Both the position numbers and the translations under genes were made by a program. From Sisyra terminalis (taxonomy: Eukaryota > Arthropoda > Insecta > Neuroptera > Sisyridae): DNA of 64,000 bases. The notes beneath the pieces were generated by a model that ran no database searches, was not told the DNA's origin, and saw nothing but the letters and a program-made list of their open reading frames with translations. Shown in pieces: positions 13,584-25,631 of this stretch (the stretch's first letter is position 1; each line of letters begins with the position of its first letter). Location: the NCBI GenBank assembly GCA_958496175.1, contig OY292278.1:27528001-27592000 (forward strand). Direction: 5' to 3'.

Positions 13584-13625
13584 CTGTACAATATTTATTT
13601 TTTTACGTTTATACTTACACTAGAC

Positions 13626-13876
13626 CAGAGAAGGCGAAACTTTTTGAGGCACGGGTCAAATTTTGATCATATTTTTTAATACTAGTTTGTGGGTCATTTA
13701 TGTGCATGGAATCCATTAGCGCCTCACAATGTGAAACAGAGAGGGGGTTATACAAGTGCTGTGGAAGTCTTTTTCTACAAACATAACGAACAGATGGTTG
13801 CTTAACCATCATGGGCTAGTTAAAAAGCTTGCATGGGTCAGTGTCTGACTCACAAGTCATAGGTTCGCCATCACTG
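13626..13876. mobile_element. 251-bp non-autonomous hAT-like element
   Basis: The left end CAGAGAAGGCGAAAC and the right end (complement of CAGTGATGGCGAACC) form imperfect terminal repeats. They are flanked by the 8-bp repeats CACTAGAC (13618-13625) and CACTAGGC (13877-13884), again of nnnTAnnn type. It lies 42 bp from the preceding hAT MITE. No coding capacity. Confidence 0.7.
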
Positions 13877-14221
13877 CACTAGGCATTTGAACTATCGAAC
13901 ATCACAACCAAAAGAGGGATGTTTTTAGCTACTGATTTTTATTGTACTCAAAGTTCTAAGTTGTATTTACAATTTGACTCACAAATTTATGTATATCATT
14001 TATATCCCATTCTAGGTTCAATCTAGAAATTTTCAAAGATTGAAAACAATAAACTTGCTAGAATCTCTAGTGACAAACAGTGGTTGCAAAGCAATCAAAA
14101 TAACAGCAACAATAATGAAAAGTTAATTTTTTGGCTTCCTGGCTAAAAGAGAGAGCGACTCAATTCCCCAACCACGGGTTTTCTTTTTTTGACTCAATAA
14201 TCTTTTAAAACTATGAATATA

Positions 14222-14408
14222 GCCGATACTGGTAGCCGAGTGGTCTAGGTCGTCTAGGTAACCGTTCCAATACTAGTAGGTAGTGAGTTCGGTCCTCGTA
14301 TCGTGCAAATTTTCAATATTTCTCGATAACAGATTTAATTAACCCTAGAATCGCTCAAGGACCTTAATAGTTATAAAGTGACAGTAAATAACAATTTAAA
14401 AAAAAACT
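14222..14408 (+). mobile_element. tRNA-derived SINE
   Basis: The head contains an RNA polymerase III A box, TAGCCGAGTGG, and a B-box-like GAGTTCGGTCCTCG. The family body follows ('tttctcgataacagatttaatt', 'accttaatagttataaag') and an A-rich tail. A local duplication of 'gtctaggt' lengthens the A-B spacing. Confidence 0.8.
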
Positions 14409-15760
14409 ATGAATTTTGGATCTGAGATATTTTGGCTACCTTAACCGGGGGTAGATATTAGGTATCCTTTACAGAGCGTATTTTTGGAAGACTCGAATAA
14501 TGTTAAAAAAAATATTTGTTATATTAACTCTTTTAATGTTTGCGTAAGAGTTGCAATTTTTTTTTTATTAATTGTCATTAAAATACATACTTATGAGAGG
14601 AATTGGAAAGCCTCTTGAATAACCACTTTGACTTCGTTTAAGCACATAATAAAATATGGTTGAATCTCATTTTTAATTTACACAAACGAGGTCTCGACTT
14701 ATATAAATAAATATTATCAAATGGACGGATACGTTTTATGAAACCGCTTTATGTACTTGAAAAATTATTATTGTTAGTATTATGTGGTTGAAAGAAAATA
14801 AATTAATTATTATATGATCCAAAGTAGATACTAATAGAAGTAAGTTTATTATTTTTGAGAGTTAGAAATGCCATTTTTTGCATAGCAAAAAAATGTGTTT
14901 GATTTGTATTGAAATATTGTAAATATTTTCTTTATGATGACTTCAAACGTTTTCCCTTTGATGTAAAAGTACAGAAGATCTTTAAATTTCTGTACAATTA
15001 TTTTTAGATATGGTATTTGACAATGTGAAAAATAATGTTATTATTATATATATTTGCGTATATTTTAGATATCAATAGTTATTCGCATTAATCTGGTCAA
15101 AATATATAGCAGTTTTTTTTAAGTTTGTATCACTTGAGTACAGAAAACCATTGTTACGTCACCATTTAGCAGCCATATTCAGAGCAGTCCTGAAAACATT
15201 GTGTAAAGATAACGTGACCATATTTTTTTTGCTTCAAAGCGGACACCTGTAAATTTTAATACGAAAACTGAAAACCCATATTATAATTTTGTGTAAAATG
15301 ACAACACTAGAAATATAGTAAAAGCCAGTGCTTCTTAGTAGAAAAAAAAATATTTAAAAAATGACGGCAAAAAACTTAGATAATATTGTAATAATAATTT
15401 AATATTAGAGTAGATAAATTATTCGACTGGTTTTCTATATTTTTCGGATCCACAAATTTGCTTTAAAGTATCCGGTTTGGTTTTCCATGTACAAGCTATA
15501 GGTTTATGGCCTATGGATTTTACACTAAAGGTATGTGTATATTAGGGTGTCCGTTATTTCCCAAATTGATTTTTTTACTGCGATCGCCCCCTGAATATTT
15601 AGTTTAAGATATAAAAAAAATATCCAATACAATTAAGCTCTTAATTTCTTGATTAAACCGTGCCGGAATCATGTTACTTTTACCATTTAAATAACATGAG
15701 ATTATTTGACTTTTTACTTTTATTATTTTTTTCTCAGAAACAAATGGATGAAAAGATTTA
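14409..15760. other. AT-rich DNA without a recognisable gene
   Basis: No gene seen. The motif AGGGTGTCCGTTATTTCCC at 15545 looks like a transposon end whose partner was not found, possibly the outer end of the element listed next. Confidence 0.4.
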
Positions 15761-15767
15761 AGATCAA

Positions 15768-16360
15768 ATTATTCTGACGTAAAATTTAACGCTCTACAAA
15801 AAAGGTCTCGTATGAATTTTCGATTAAATCACTCCATTAAAAGTTATTCAACATTCAACTTTTTAACGACAAATCAATCGACTATAGGCTCAATAAAAAT
15901 TATGTTGACTACAAATTCTAAGAAATTTCTCATAGATGGCGTCATGTGAAATGGTAAAAATTCGAATTTTAATTGAACTTTTGTCGATAGTCTCATTAAT
16001 TAGTATAAAATTCACTTCGTAGGTATAAAATATTGATTAAAGTATAAACATTTATCCTGGATAAATTGAATTTCACGACTATAAGGAATTCAGATCTTAT
16101 GTCACCTGTTTTAATGTCAAAAAATGATTTTTTTTTGTTTAACTTTTAGTTCAAGCCATAAAATTAACACAAATAATCACTGGTGCTCTAATGATAATAA
16201 TTTTGATTTTCTCTTCCAATGATTTTATAGTTAAAAAAAGTAAAAATGAGCAAAAAGTTGAAAATATTGCAAGATTTATATTAACTTATAATGGAGTGAT
16301 TTAATCGAAAATTCATAAGTGATCTTTTTTGTAGAGCGTTAAATTTTACGTCAGAATAAT
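15768..16360. mobile_element. Inverted-repeat element with ~71-bp arms
   Basis: 15768-15838 and 16290-16360 are near-perfect reverse complements and include AACGCTCTACAAAAAAGG and CGATTAAATCACTCCATT. The shared AACGCTCTACAAA motif also occurs in the hAT MITEs at 12.8 and 61 kb, suggesting a distant relation. Outer ends and target duplications could not be fixed. Confidence 0.55.
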
Positions 16361-18050
16361 TATATATTATTCCGAATTTATATTCGTTTGGGAATTTATT
16401 TAACCATTTCAGTATAGAGCTTAGAATAATAAATATTTTTAATCTTTTGTGAGTTAACTAGTCACGCTAATCAGAAAATGTCTTTAGGTACGACTTTGAA
16501 ATTACTTATAAACCGATAAATGGCAATTGAATGTCGATAGGTTCAGTAATGACATTACTTTCCGATCCTCTTAATATTTGTTTTAATCATAAATTTCTAC
16601 ACTTATTACAAAATAAAAATCAATCTGTGATACGTTGTGATGGGTAAAAATTAGAAATTAAAACTAATATTCGAAAACTATTCGGTGTTCGACTATTCAC
16701 AACGAACAGTAAATTAGGAAAAAATGCATAATATTACTCAGAACGGCTTTTATTTCACCAATAACTTTTAACTTATAAATTTATTTTACTATAGCATATT
16801 AATACTTAAAATCTATCAGTGGTAAGTTATGATGAATGAAAACAAGTTTTTCAGCGTTTGTTGATAGCAAACGATTTCGCTTTTCCTCATAAATAATCAA
16901 GTTAAATTATAAATTATAAAATGGGTTTAAACTTTAAACTTCACTCGCCGAATATTCGGTATTCGGCCAAATCACTATTCGTGGTATCTCTACTTCCTAC
17001 TGTAGCAACAGCGTCATCTTTTATGAAAAATTCAGTCTGATTATTTTTTCTTAACGCCACTTTAGAAGTATAACTCCAATAACTTCAAAAACATAGAATT
17101 TTAAAATATTTTTTGTTAATTGGAGCATTTGTACTTATCGTATTTCAACAAACTAAATAAGAAAATTCTATCATATATTTTGAAATTAAAAAGATTTAAA
17201 AACTTTTAACCCGTAACTTTCTTTCTTAAAAAAGATTTATTTACTCACATCTTCATTGAATAATTGGATTGGATTACTGCACATAAATCTCGGTCTACAT
17301 AAATAGCAATCTACTTTAATATTAATTTATTAATCATAAAAGATCGAAAATTACCCATACGCAGATTATTGTGCTAGTGATTCTGGGTGGCAGCGATTTA
17401 AGACAGGAAGAAGCCTTATAGAAGAAAATCTTTGAGAACCAAAAAAAAGGCAAAGAAGTAAATGATTTTTTTCAATCGAAATGCAGGAATTCCTGTTTAA
17501 GGCTTTAAAAATATGTATACGTACTCGTAGTTAGTCGATGATTCAGATCAATGATGCATGTTTTGCATCATAAAACTTATTGTACGCGAACAAATCAGCA
17601 TAAATAAAGATCTTATTAAATTCGTAATCCGTCTGTTCTGCTGACAGACTGACAGATAAGCGGACAAGTGGACGGATAGAAAAGTGGACAGACTTATTCT
17701 TAGGTAAATATGAGAATATTGAAAAAATAATCATAATGTTATGAGCGTTTAATTTAACGATGAGACGGCTTGTAATTTTCCTGTCAGATTAATCGCAACG
17801 GATGATGTGTCCGTGTGTGATCTCAATCGATCGATCGAATATAAAAAAAAAAAATAATAAAGAAACGATTTAAAATTTGCAAAAAATAAAAGTATATATC
17901 CATAGAAAGATAGATAATAAAATTTTCGAGGTTTTCCGTAAGAAACCATTAATTAATTTATTGAGAATTTTAAAACAATTATTGTTAATAAGATTGTAAT
18001 ATCAATATATTTTTATAGAATTAAAAATATTTGAATGAAAAGTTCTTAAG
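16361..18050. other. AT-rich DNA without a recognisable gene
   Basis: No supported gene. A small GACAGAC/GGACAAGTGGAC microrepeat cluster lies at 17640-17695. Confidence 0.4.
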
Positions 18051-18051
18051 T

Positions 18052-18393
18052 AGCCTCCTGATGATCGAGTGGTCTAGGTGACCGCTTTAAAACTGGTAGA
18101 TGTTGGGTTCGATCCTCGTATCGACCAAATTTTCGAAATTTCTCGATTACGGATTTTTATTAACCCTTGAGTCAAGGTTTATAAAATACACAGGTGGCCT
18201 CATGATGGCTACGTGACGTATCCAGAAGAAATACGTACATATCTTCAGACTGATTCAAATTTCAAAATTCGTCGTATGACGTCATTTTTTTTTTTAATGG
18301 GGCAACCTGTGTAATTTACAAACCTTGCCCTTGAGTCACTAAAGATCTTAGTAGTTATAAAGCGACGGTAAATAACAATTAAAAAAACGATAT
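18052..18393 (+). mobile_element. tRNA-derived SINE split by a MITE
   Basis: A head with GATCGAGTGGTCTAGGTG (weak A box) and GGGTTCGATCCTCG (B box), the conserved SINE body, and the tail ending 'gacggtaaataacaattaaaaaaa'. The body is interrupted at 18175-18327 by a small inverted-repeat element. Removing that element and one copy of its 11-bp duplication restores the family sequence. Confidence 0.8.
18175..18327. mobile_element. 153-bp MITE inserted in a SINE, 11-bp duplication
   Basis: Terminal inverted repeats begin AGGTTTATAAAATACACAGG on the left; the right end is the complement of GGTTTGTAAATTACACAGGT. Both sides carry CCCTTGAGTCA (18164-18174 and 18328-18338), part of the SINE, so this is a clean target-site duplication. 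Duplications of 9-11 bp are typical of Mutator-like elements; the assignment is tentative. Confidence 0.8.
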
Positions 18394-18395
18394 GT

Positions 18396-19375
18396 GTAGG
18401 GTAGAGTGGAGCTTAAGGGTCCGCGAGTATAAAGGTCCACCATGAGTATCTAAAATACTAGTGGCATATTGCTCTATTTAACTATAATGGTAGAAATGAG
18501 GAAGTCTAAGAAGCATTTCGAGGCCACCCTGGCAGTTAAGCTATATCACAGATAGGAGATTTACGATGGCTCCTCGATATTTTTACGAAAGTAAATTTTT
18601 TAATTATTATTCTTTTCGGTTTCCAGCAGTAATATTGCTTTAACTAGACTAAAACATAATTTAATAGTATTTGAGATTTAGTGGTTTTTCAGGATTTATT
18701 ATTAGTTTTTAACTAATTTAAACAGTAAACTAGTTATAACCTAGTTAGTAAAAACACTTAAACGTAACTGGGGTAAAAAGGTCCACGTGGACCTTTTCCT
18801 AACCCAGCCACATAAAGGTTGGATTCAACGCAATCTTTGCAAGCAATGGGCCCATAAAAACTATTTCTAACCGAAGGTTCGTTTACTTCCTTTGTTATAA
18901 TTGTGATTCAGGAAACGATGAGTTTTATTAAGTTAAGATAAAGATATATAAAAACATTACTTATGTTACAATTAATGTCACTATTATTATAAAGAAAGAA
19001 GAGTTTTATATTATGTTTAAAATGACTGTAATAACATTTTCCAAATGAAAATCCAAAAATATTTCATTGATTCAAATACTGTTATTAATTCATAATACCT
19101 GTTAAATACTAAAATAAATACAGGACCTATTTACCCCTTAGCTGTCCCTTTTTGACCCTACTAAGGAGCAAGACGACAGACGACAAGGTCTAGAAAAATG
19201 TAAAATGACAAACTTCTGTTAGGATGGTTCCATTAAAAATTAAATTAAGCATGGCCAAATATTTGTTGATATTTGTTTGTTTGGTTAGCATTTTACGTTT
19301 CAAATTAAAAGGGTTGGTTTTCACAATAAAATACGAAACAGTAAAATTGGACCCTTCAGCCCGATCCTACCCTAC
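18396..19375. mobile_element. ~980-bp non-autonomous element with GTAGGGTAG termini
   Basis: The left end GTAGGGTAGAGTGGAGCT and the right end (complement of GTAGGGTAGGATCGGGCT) continue to AAGGGTCC in both, giving about 27-bp imperfect inverted repeats. Subterminal GGTCCAC/GGACC motifs recur inside, including the palindrome GGTCCACGTGGACC near 18780. No open frame. Confidence 0.65.
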
Positions 19376-19379
19376 TTGA

Positions 19380-21050
19380 GAAGTTATAGTTCTTTGGTAT
19401 AATTAAAAAGATGTTTTCAGTCCACTACCGTAGCCTCTCCCGGTAGTGCCTGAATTAGCATACCAGTTATAAGTAGTCTGTGACAACTAAAATATGGTAT
19501 GAACCCTATACAGATTAGCCATCAAAATTTTAAAGTTTGAATACTCAAATTTTTTTTGCCAATCAATGGGAAATCGTGTGTAGAGGTTTGTGAAAGAAAC
19601 CATTCCGTCTGTGACAAAATAGTTAAATATTAATAAATTAATTAAGAAAAATTAATTATTCAGTCATTGATATAGAAAAATGTTAAAAAAAAAGGTTTTT
19701 TAACGACATATAATAACAAAAATGAAGGAAAATTTAGAAAACTGTTATTTAAAAACAAATAAAAAAGAAAAATTAAAGAAAACTTAGCAGAACCTCCCCC
19801 CCCTCCACTCAATAAATTGTAGAAGAAAAAAGCATTTATGAAATTATTTTTTCCCCTTAATTATATTGTAACAAAATTTTCCAAAATAACAAAAATCAAG
19901 ACATAATTAAACACACTTTTCACCCAAATATTTTCATCGCTTGTAAAAATCAATTTTTGTCGCAAAAATTTTTTGAATATAAATATCCACGGTAGCACAC
20001 TAAGTTTCTGGGTTTTCTCACATACATTTTCATCGTTTGTGAAAATCAAATTTTCGGTTTCATCAAAAAAAAAGAACTGTCAACACCATAACCGAAATTA
20101 ACTTTCGTACAGTTTTCGGGAGATATGGGATTATGAGTATAATTTATGAATTGTGTCTTTATTTCAATAACCGAATAAATCGTCCTTTTAATTTAAATTT
20201 TAATTTCGTTTACTTATTTGTAATTAGGCAAAATGTGTAAAAATAAAGAAATGAATCAAAGAATTGTCAACTATAGTTTTTCCAAACCGTGCGTCATTTC
20301 TCTTGGAAATCCGTGAAAAATTTTTATATAAAATATTATGTTATTAATATTTTTACGTTATATAATGTTACTAGGATCAACAAAAATTTGACCAGAATTT
20401 AGGGTCATGCAACGTTTTACGGATAAATTTAGTGCGCAAGCGCGGCGTCCGACACCTGCACTTTTGGTTTGCTCTGAGATTTGATATGATATGGAGCACT
20501 ACGAAAAATGAGAAATCAAAAAAATTTAAGAACTCCTGGTCTAGAAGAACGTTTCGGTTGTGAAAACTAGTTTTAGTCGTAAACTAACTTCCTTTTTTGG
20601 ACTACATATGATGCTACATATAGACTACATATGGGCCCATACTTATGATTGCTTTTAATACCTAAACTTAAAAAAATGGGAATCAAGATGCTTTTTACTC
20701 ATATTATCAGGATTGAGTGGAGATATTAGGAACTTCACACAAACAATTAAAAAAAGAAAATGGTATGTATAAAGGAGAGAGAAAGAATGTAGGTACCTGC
20801 TATTGCATAGAATAATGGTATATGTAGGAGAAATGTGTAAGGTTTATCTAACAGATAAATTTTTACATATTAAATAGCTATCTTAAAAATATCACTTTTC
20901 TATTCATGCGTGAAAATACCGATTATGAATCTATTTTTCTCCTCTGAGAGTAAGGTATGATTGCTGAAGGACTGTTGTATAAATGAAAAGCTTAAAGTCA
21001 AAGCGGTGTAGGTGATATTTTTAATAGTTCTGATTTATGTCTGAAAATAT
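19380..21050. other. AT-rich DNA with small repeat fragments
   Basis: 19425-19510 resembles, on the minus strand, the 3' part of dispersed repeat family A ('ccagttataagtagtctgtgacaact'). Nothing else is recognised apart from the repeat listed next. Confidence 0.45.
19861..20050. repeat. Repeat shared with the palindrome arms
   Basis: The stretch containing AAAATTTTCCAAAATAACAA, 'gacataattaaacacactt' and 'atattttcatcg...tgtgaaaatcaa' recurs almost unchanged at 49430-49525 and its mirror. It shows the palindrome was assembled from sequences dispersed elsewhere. Confidence 0.6.
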
Positions 21051-21054
21051 AATC

Positions 21055-21270
21055 TAGAATGATTAATACTTTATTTATTATTTCCTAGTCACAATCAATA
21101 AATTAATGAATAATTATATAGTCGTATGACTCAATTTCTTTATATCTTATTGAATACAACACGTTTCCACAACCTTTAGCCGCCATATTCCGGTAATTTT
21201 TATTATATCAGTTGCTTACAAATTTCCTTATAATGACAGCCGAAGACTTGAAACACGTTGTTTTCAATAA
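21055..21270 (+). mobile_element. Decayed Penelope-like terminal fragment
   Basis: The part reading 'tttattatttcctagtcacaatcaataaatta' matches 62.28 kb, and both fragments end in a related hairpin region. At 21234-21262 the hammerhead-like core seen intact at 62.4 kb is recognisable but degenerate: AATGACAGCCGAAGACTTG then AAACACGTTG. The class assignment rests on the ribozyme-like core of the better copies. Confidence 0.45.
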
Positions 21271-23010
21271 GAAATTGATTCATTAATCTAGAAGGGCTAA
21301 ACTATCGAAAGAAACAGAGAACTAAGTCGCAACCATAATATTTTCCCCTTAATACTTAGTTGGTCTCCTGCACAAAATTAGGACTTCGAAATTCATCACA
21401 ATAGTTCTAAAAAAAACCTTGTGTTTTTCAAAATGAAAATCATTCGACTTACGTATACTCTGACTTTCACCTCTTCAAATGTTGGTAAAAAAAACTTCCG
21501 TTTATTCATAATATTATAAATAAAGTTGTTTACGTTTGAACTTTAATAACACATCGGAATTCAGTGAAGCAGGTGAATCCAAGCTAGTTCACCTTATAAA
21601 CGTTGATGCAACTATATTAATAAAATGGAATTAGCCTACTGGTGGACGAGGGGTCAAGGTGGCCCCTCCGAACCTGGTCCTGCATTAGAATCTTGTAACG
21701 TAATAGAATTATTATTCAATCTATTTTAATTTCGATTTGTAAATTATTACTTACAAGTATATTGATGCTTAGTTATGTTTTTTATACAATATAAAATAGG
21801 TAGTTGAATATTTGTTAAAAAAAACATACTCCCATTGCTTAAACTTATAAAATTTTAAGTTTTCGTTACGCTTCGTTATTTATTTGGCTTCCGTTAATGA
21901 ATAATTGCAAGTTGCACTTGATTTATATATCGTAACCTTGGCGTCGAAACATTGGTGATTTTTTTTTCGTTTTTCGATTCTCGTTTTTCCTATTGCATGT
22001 TATTTTCAAAGTCTAGCGACCTTTTGTTTTGATTTTTTTCTGTTGGTTTGGACCTTAGCCAACATTTCCCACATTTAGTCAGACAAATGATTGCATTGAG
22101 GAGAAAAGATAAACTAAACTTTTATAAGATATTAGGTACGAAACCTAAATAGTAGAGAAAATAATTAGTTGTTCATGGTGTTATTGAGTGGAAAAATAGG
22201 ATGAAATCGAAAATGAATAAGGGTTTAAATGAGTCACTTCGGCGTATTCCTGCAGGTCGACGTTTGAACGCCTACACTCTTTGGATCATTTACATATTTT
22301 ATTGTTATCGCAATTTTATTGTGTGGGTGAAGGTGGCATTAAAAATAGGCGTTAATATATGAATGGAATTAAATTTTCATTGCAAGACAAAGACAGAAGA
22401 ATATCTCATTACTAATTTATTGGAGATGAATACTGTTTTTTTAACGATATTATTGAGCAAACCAAATTTGGATCATTATTTTTTAAAATCATTGTAAACC
22501 ATTTAGTAAGCTATATGCACCAAAACTGTTGTTAAACTGATCTTAATTACATCTCAACTTTGAGCCATTAATCAAAGTTGATACTATATAACAAATTGAA
22601 TTTCGCTAAAATGTAAGTTTAGGACAAACTAGGAAAAGTTTGGATTGTTAGTTCAAACATGAAAAGGAAAAATAGTTTTGTATTTAGTTGGGTATATTTT
22701 GCATGCCTTCATTGAAAAATCAAATTCTAAATTTTGGAAAAAAACGAATGTTTACACGCCTTCTTAAAGGATATTATAGTATGGAAAAGAATACAACTAA
22801 ACACTGTCGTGGTCTACCGATCCAAATGAATGAAGAAAACGTTACTAGAGGGAGCAAAATACTTCTCATATTCAATTTACCTATCCAAATTTAACAGTTC
22901 TCTGGAAACACCTGTATTTTAGCTAGAGAATATTCATAGGAACCCAGTCAATTGCATTATGAAATCTTTCTCAGAAACTGGTCTGGTTGATTAGAAATAG
23001 GAATAGAATA
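21271..23010. other. AT-rich DNA without a recognisable gene
   Basis: The frame at 22688-22894 has no recognisable motif. No repeat structure was resolved. Confidence 0.4.
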
Positions 23011-24080
23011 GGTCGCGGATTAGCGATATTTTAATATCGTATTCTGAATGGAAATTTATCGAAAAAAAAACCTTAAAAAGGGGGGCGCCCCCCTTCCCTT
23101 TCAAAAATATCGGTCATTTTATCTATTTCTAATTTTTTCCTCTCGCATTACGATTAAAAGCGGATATCTCTAAAATTATAAACGCTAATGACACTTTAAA
23201 ACAATCATTTGAATTGTTATTATTAAAATAATTACTTCAAATCGAGAAATAAGGGCTTAGACTTCAAATTTGACCCTTTTTTTAGCACAAAAATCAGTTT
23301 TTTGCGTCTAGTTAAAGAACTCCCCCTCAAAACCATGCAATATTATTATTTATATTAAAAGTATTTGAGTTTCCCTACAGAATAAGACCAATATCATTAT
23401 TGTTACATATTATTGAAATCATCTAACTTGAAAGTTTGGCATTATTTGAGGATAAAAACAATAAGAACGAAATAAAACACATACTTAAATTATTTGTATT
23501 AATAATGATTTAAATTTCATGTAAAAGAATAAATGATTTAAGATATTAAACATGATACAAATAATTTAAGTATGTGTTTTATTTCGTTCTTATTGTTTTC
23601 ATCCTCAAATAATGCCAAACTTTCAAGTTAGATGATTTCAATAATATGTAAGTAACATTAATAATATTGATATTATTTTGTGGGGAAACTCAAATACTCT
23701 TAAAAATAATAATAATATTGCATAGTTTTGGGGGAGCTCTTTAAATAAACGCAAGAAACTGTTGTTTTTTTTTTGCTAAAAAAAGGGTTAAATTTGAAGT
23801 TTAAGTCTTTATTTCTCGATTTTAATTATTTATTTTACGCAGTTTATGTGTATTAGTAGAAAGCTAGGCTAATAACAATTCAAATTATTGTTTTAAAGTG
23901 TCGTTAGTGTTTATAATTATAGAGATAGCCGCTTTTATTCTTAATGCGAGAGGAAAAATTTAGTAATTGATAAAATGGCCGATATTTTTGAAAGGGGAGG
24001 AGGGCGCCCCCCATTTTTAAGGTTTTTTGTCGATAAATTTCCATCCAGAATATGATATTAAAATATCGTTAATTCGCCAA
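23011..24080. mobile_element. ~1.07-kb foldback MITE with ~500-bp arms
   Basis: 23011-23498 and 23556-24080 are long imperfect inverted repeats around a 57-nt loop. Corresponding landmarks are GGGGGGCGCCCCCC near 23080 against GGGCGCCCCCC near 24004, and AAACACATACTTAAATTATT at 23476 against its complement at 23560. Indels between the arms suggest an old insertion. No coding capacity. Confidence 0.75.
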
Positions 24081-25372
24081 CTAACACACTGTATATATTC
24101 AGTACAATTTTAAAACCACTATTTTTGAGATTAAAAATTTTCAAAGCAAAATCCTCTTTAACAATTTATAGCACATAGCTTATAACTAATCTTTGTGAAA
24201 CCACCAACTCTTCTCTTATTCATGTGAATCATTTGTGGTATTTTTTCAATTGTATTCTCTACCATTTCATAGATTCATGGAATTTATATGGATTAAAAGA
24301 CTTTTCTAATTTTTCCTAGCCATATGGTCGATTTGACCGATTTTTTGCCTTCCGCTTGTTCGCCCACCTTATGTCTACAACAAGAGTCTAACTTTATTCA
24401 AAAACTAATTATAATATTTATCGTAAGCCAAATTCATATTTGTCTGTAATATTAAACAGGAATGATTTATCTACGTTCTTCAGTGTCTGCAAAATGCTCC
24501 GATGCTACAAATATTTCGAAAACGGGAAGTCATAAGTATAATATGGCAATAAAGCAAAAATGCGGGTTTGTTTCTTTGCATTTTTTTTTCATTGTATATG
24601 TTTGAAATTAAATTATCGCCAATAAAATTAGACGAAATAAATTAAAAGTGGCTCGTTTCGTTGAGTGAAGTGAGATGTTTAGTTTGTCATGTCGTTTCAA
24701 GTGTTAAAATTTTATTGAATATTTTATTGGGGTTAAATTCTACTTGTCCTAGTCATTTGAATTTCTCGTTTAGAATTCATAAATCATATTATTTAGTTTG
24801 TGTATCGTATGCGAGAAAATATTAAGTGAGACCTTGTTTTGCATTTAATCGAAATATCACTTATTTGTAGCAGTGACGGTTGGTAGTAGAAAAATATTTT
24901 TGCGACAGTTTTTGAAGTGAAACTACTTTAATTCTGCATGTAATTATTACAATCATCCAATGAAAACTTGACAAAAGAAGAGCAGAAATAGACGACTATC
25001 CCTTCGTATGGAATTAATAAAAATCAGAACAAATGGCTTAGAATTTATACTCTTTTCTATTTTGTGTTATGAAGTTTACCCTTACAGGAGTTCAACCACT
25101 CAGGATAATCAAAATAAACTTGCCATCAGACACAAAATTCGTACAGTTTATGTAATAATTCGCTCATTTAATAGCTTTAAAATGACAAAGTTTCCTCCAG
25201 TGGTTCCCAACATTGTTGTGGTATGTTCCATTTAAATTTTTCTTAAATTCTCAAGTCCTCAATAGCGTAGCGTGGTGGGTATGGGGGGGGTAGATTTAAA
25301 GGTATTTGACTTTTAGCCAATTTTCTAAACTAAGAATAAAATTAGGAGAAGATGAATATTCCGTGGACCCTG
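24081..25372. other. AT-rich DNA without a recognisable gene
   Basis: Only short frames without recognisable similarity. The motif TAGCGTAGCGTGGTGG at 25263-25278 recurs at 25838-25853 and looks like a repeat end. Confidence 0.4.
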
Positions 25373-25382
25373 GGCGGTGATA

Positions 25383-25620
25383 AGATAATATAATAGAAGG
25401 TATTCCAATCCTGCAATGCATGATGGGAAATGTATCAAGTTGTGACGCCACCACAAGTGTGTCTATAGTACTAACTTTGAAAGTTAGCATAAAAGAACTT
25501 AGTTGTGGTTAATTACCATAGTATCCTAGACACACTTATGTCAGTTGTGACGGCGCCACAACTTGACACATTTACCATCATGCATTGTAGGATTGGAATA
25601 TCTTCTTTTATATTATTTTA
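25383..25620. mobile_element. ~238-bp MITE, 10-11-bp target duplication
   Basis: Arms of about 80 bp are inverted repeats, including TATTCCAATCCTGCAATGCA on the left, with CAAGTTGTGACGCC and AAGTGTGTCTA further in. The element is flanked by GGCGGTGATAA at 25373-25383 and 25621-25631. Such a duplication length fits Mutator-like transposons. No open frame. Confidence 0.8.
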
Positions 25621-25631
25621 GGCGGTGATAA

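Noticed and set aside
17640..17695. GACAGAC/GGACAAGTGGAC cluster as a binding-site array
   Set aside because: Irregular spacing and short length; probably low-complexity sequence.
22249..22261. CCTGCAGGTCGAC, identical to part of a cloning polylinker
   Set aside because: Only 13 bp match; the flanks are ordinary AT-rich genomic sequence, not vector.
23011..24080. CRISPR-like or satellite array
   Set aside because: It is a single inverted pair, not regularly spaced direct repeats; the DNA is eukaryotic.
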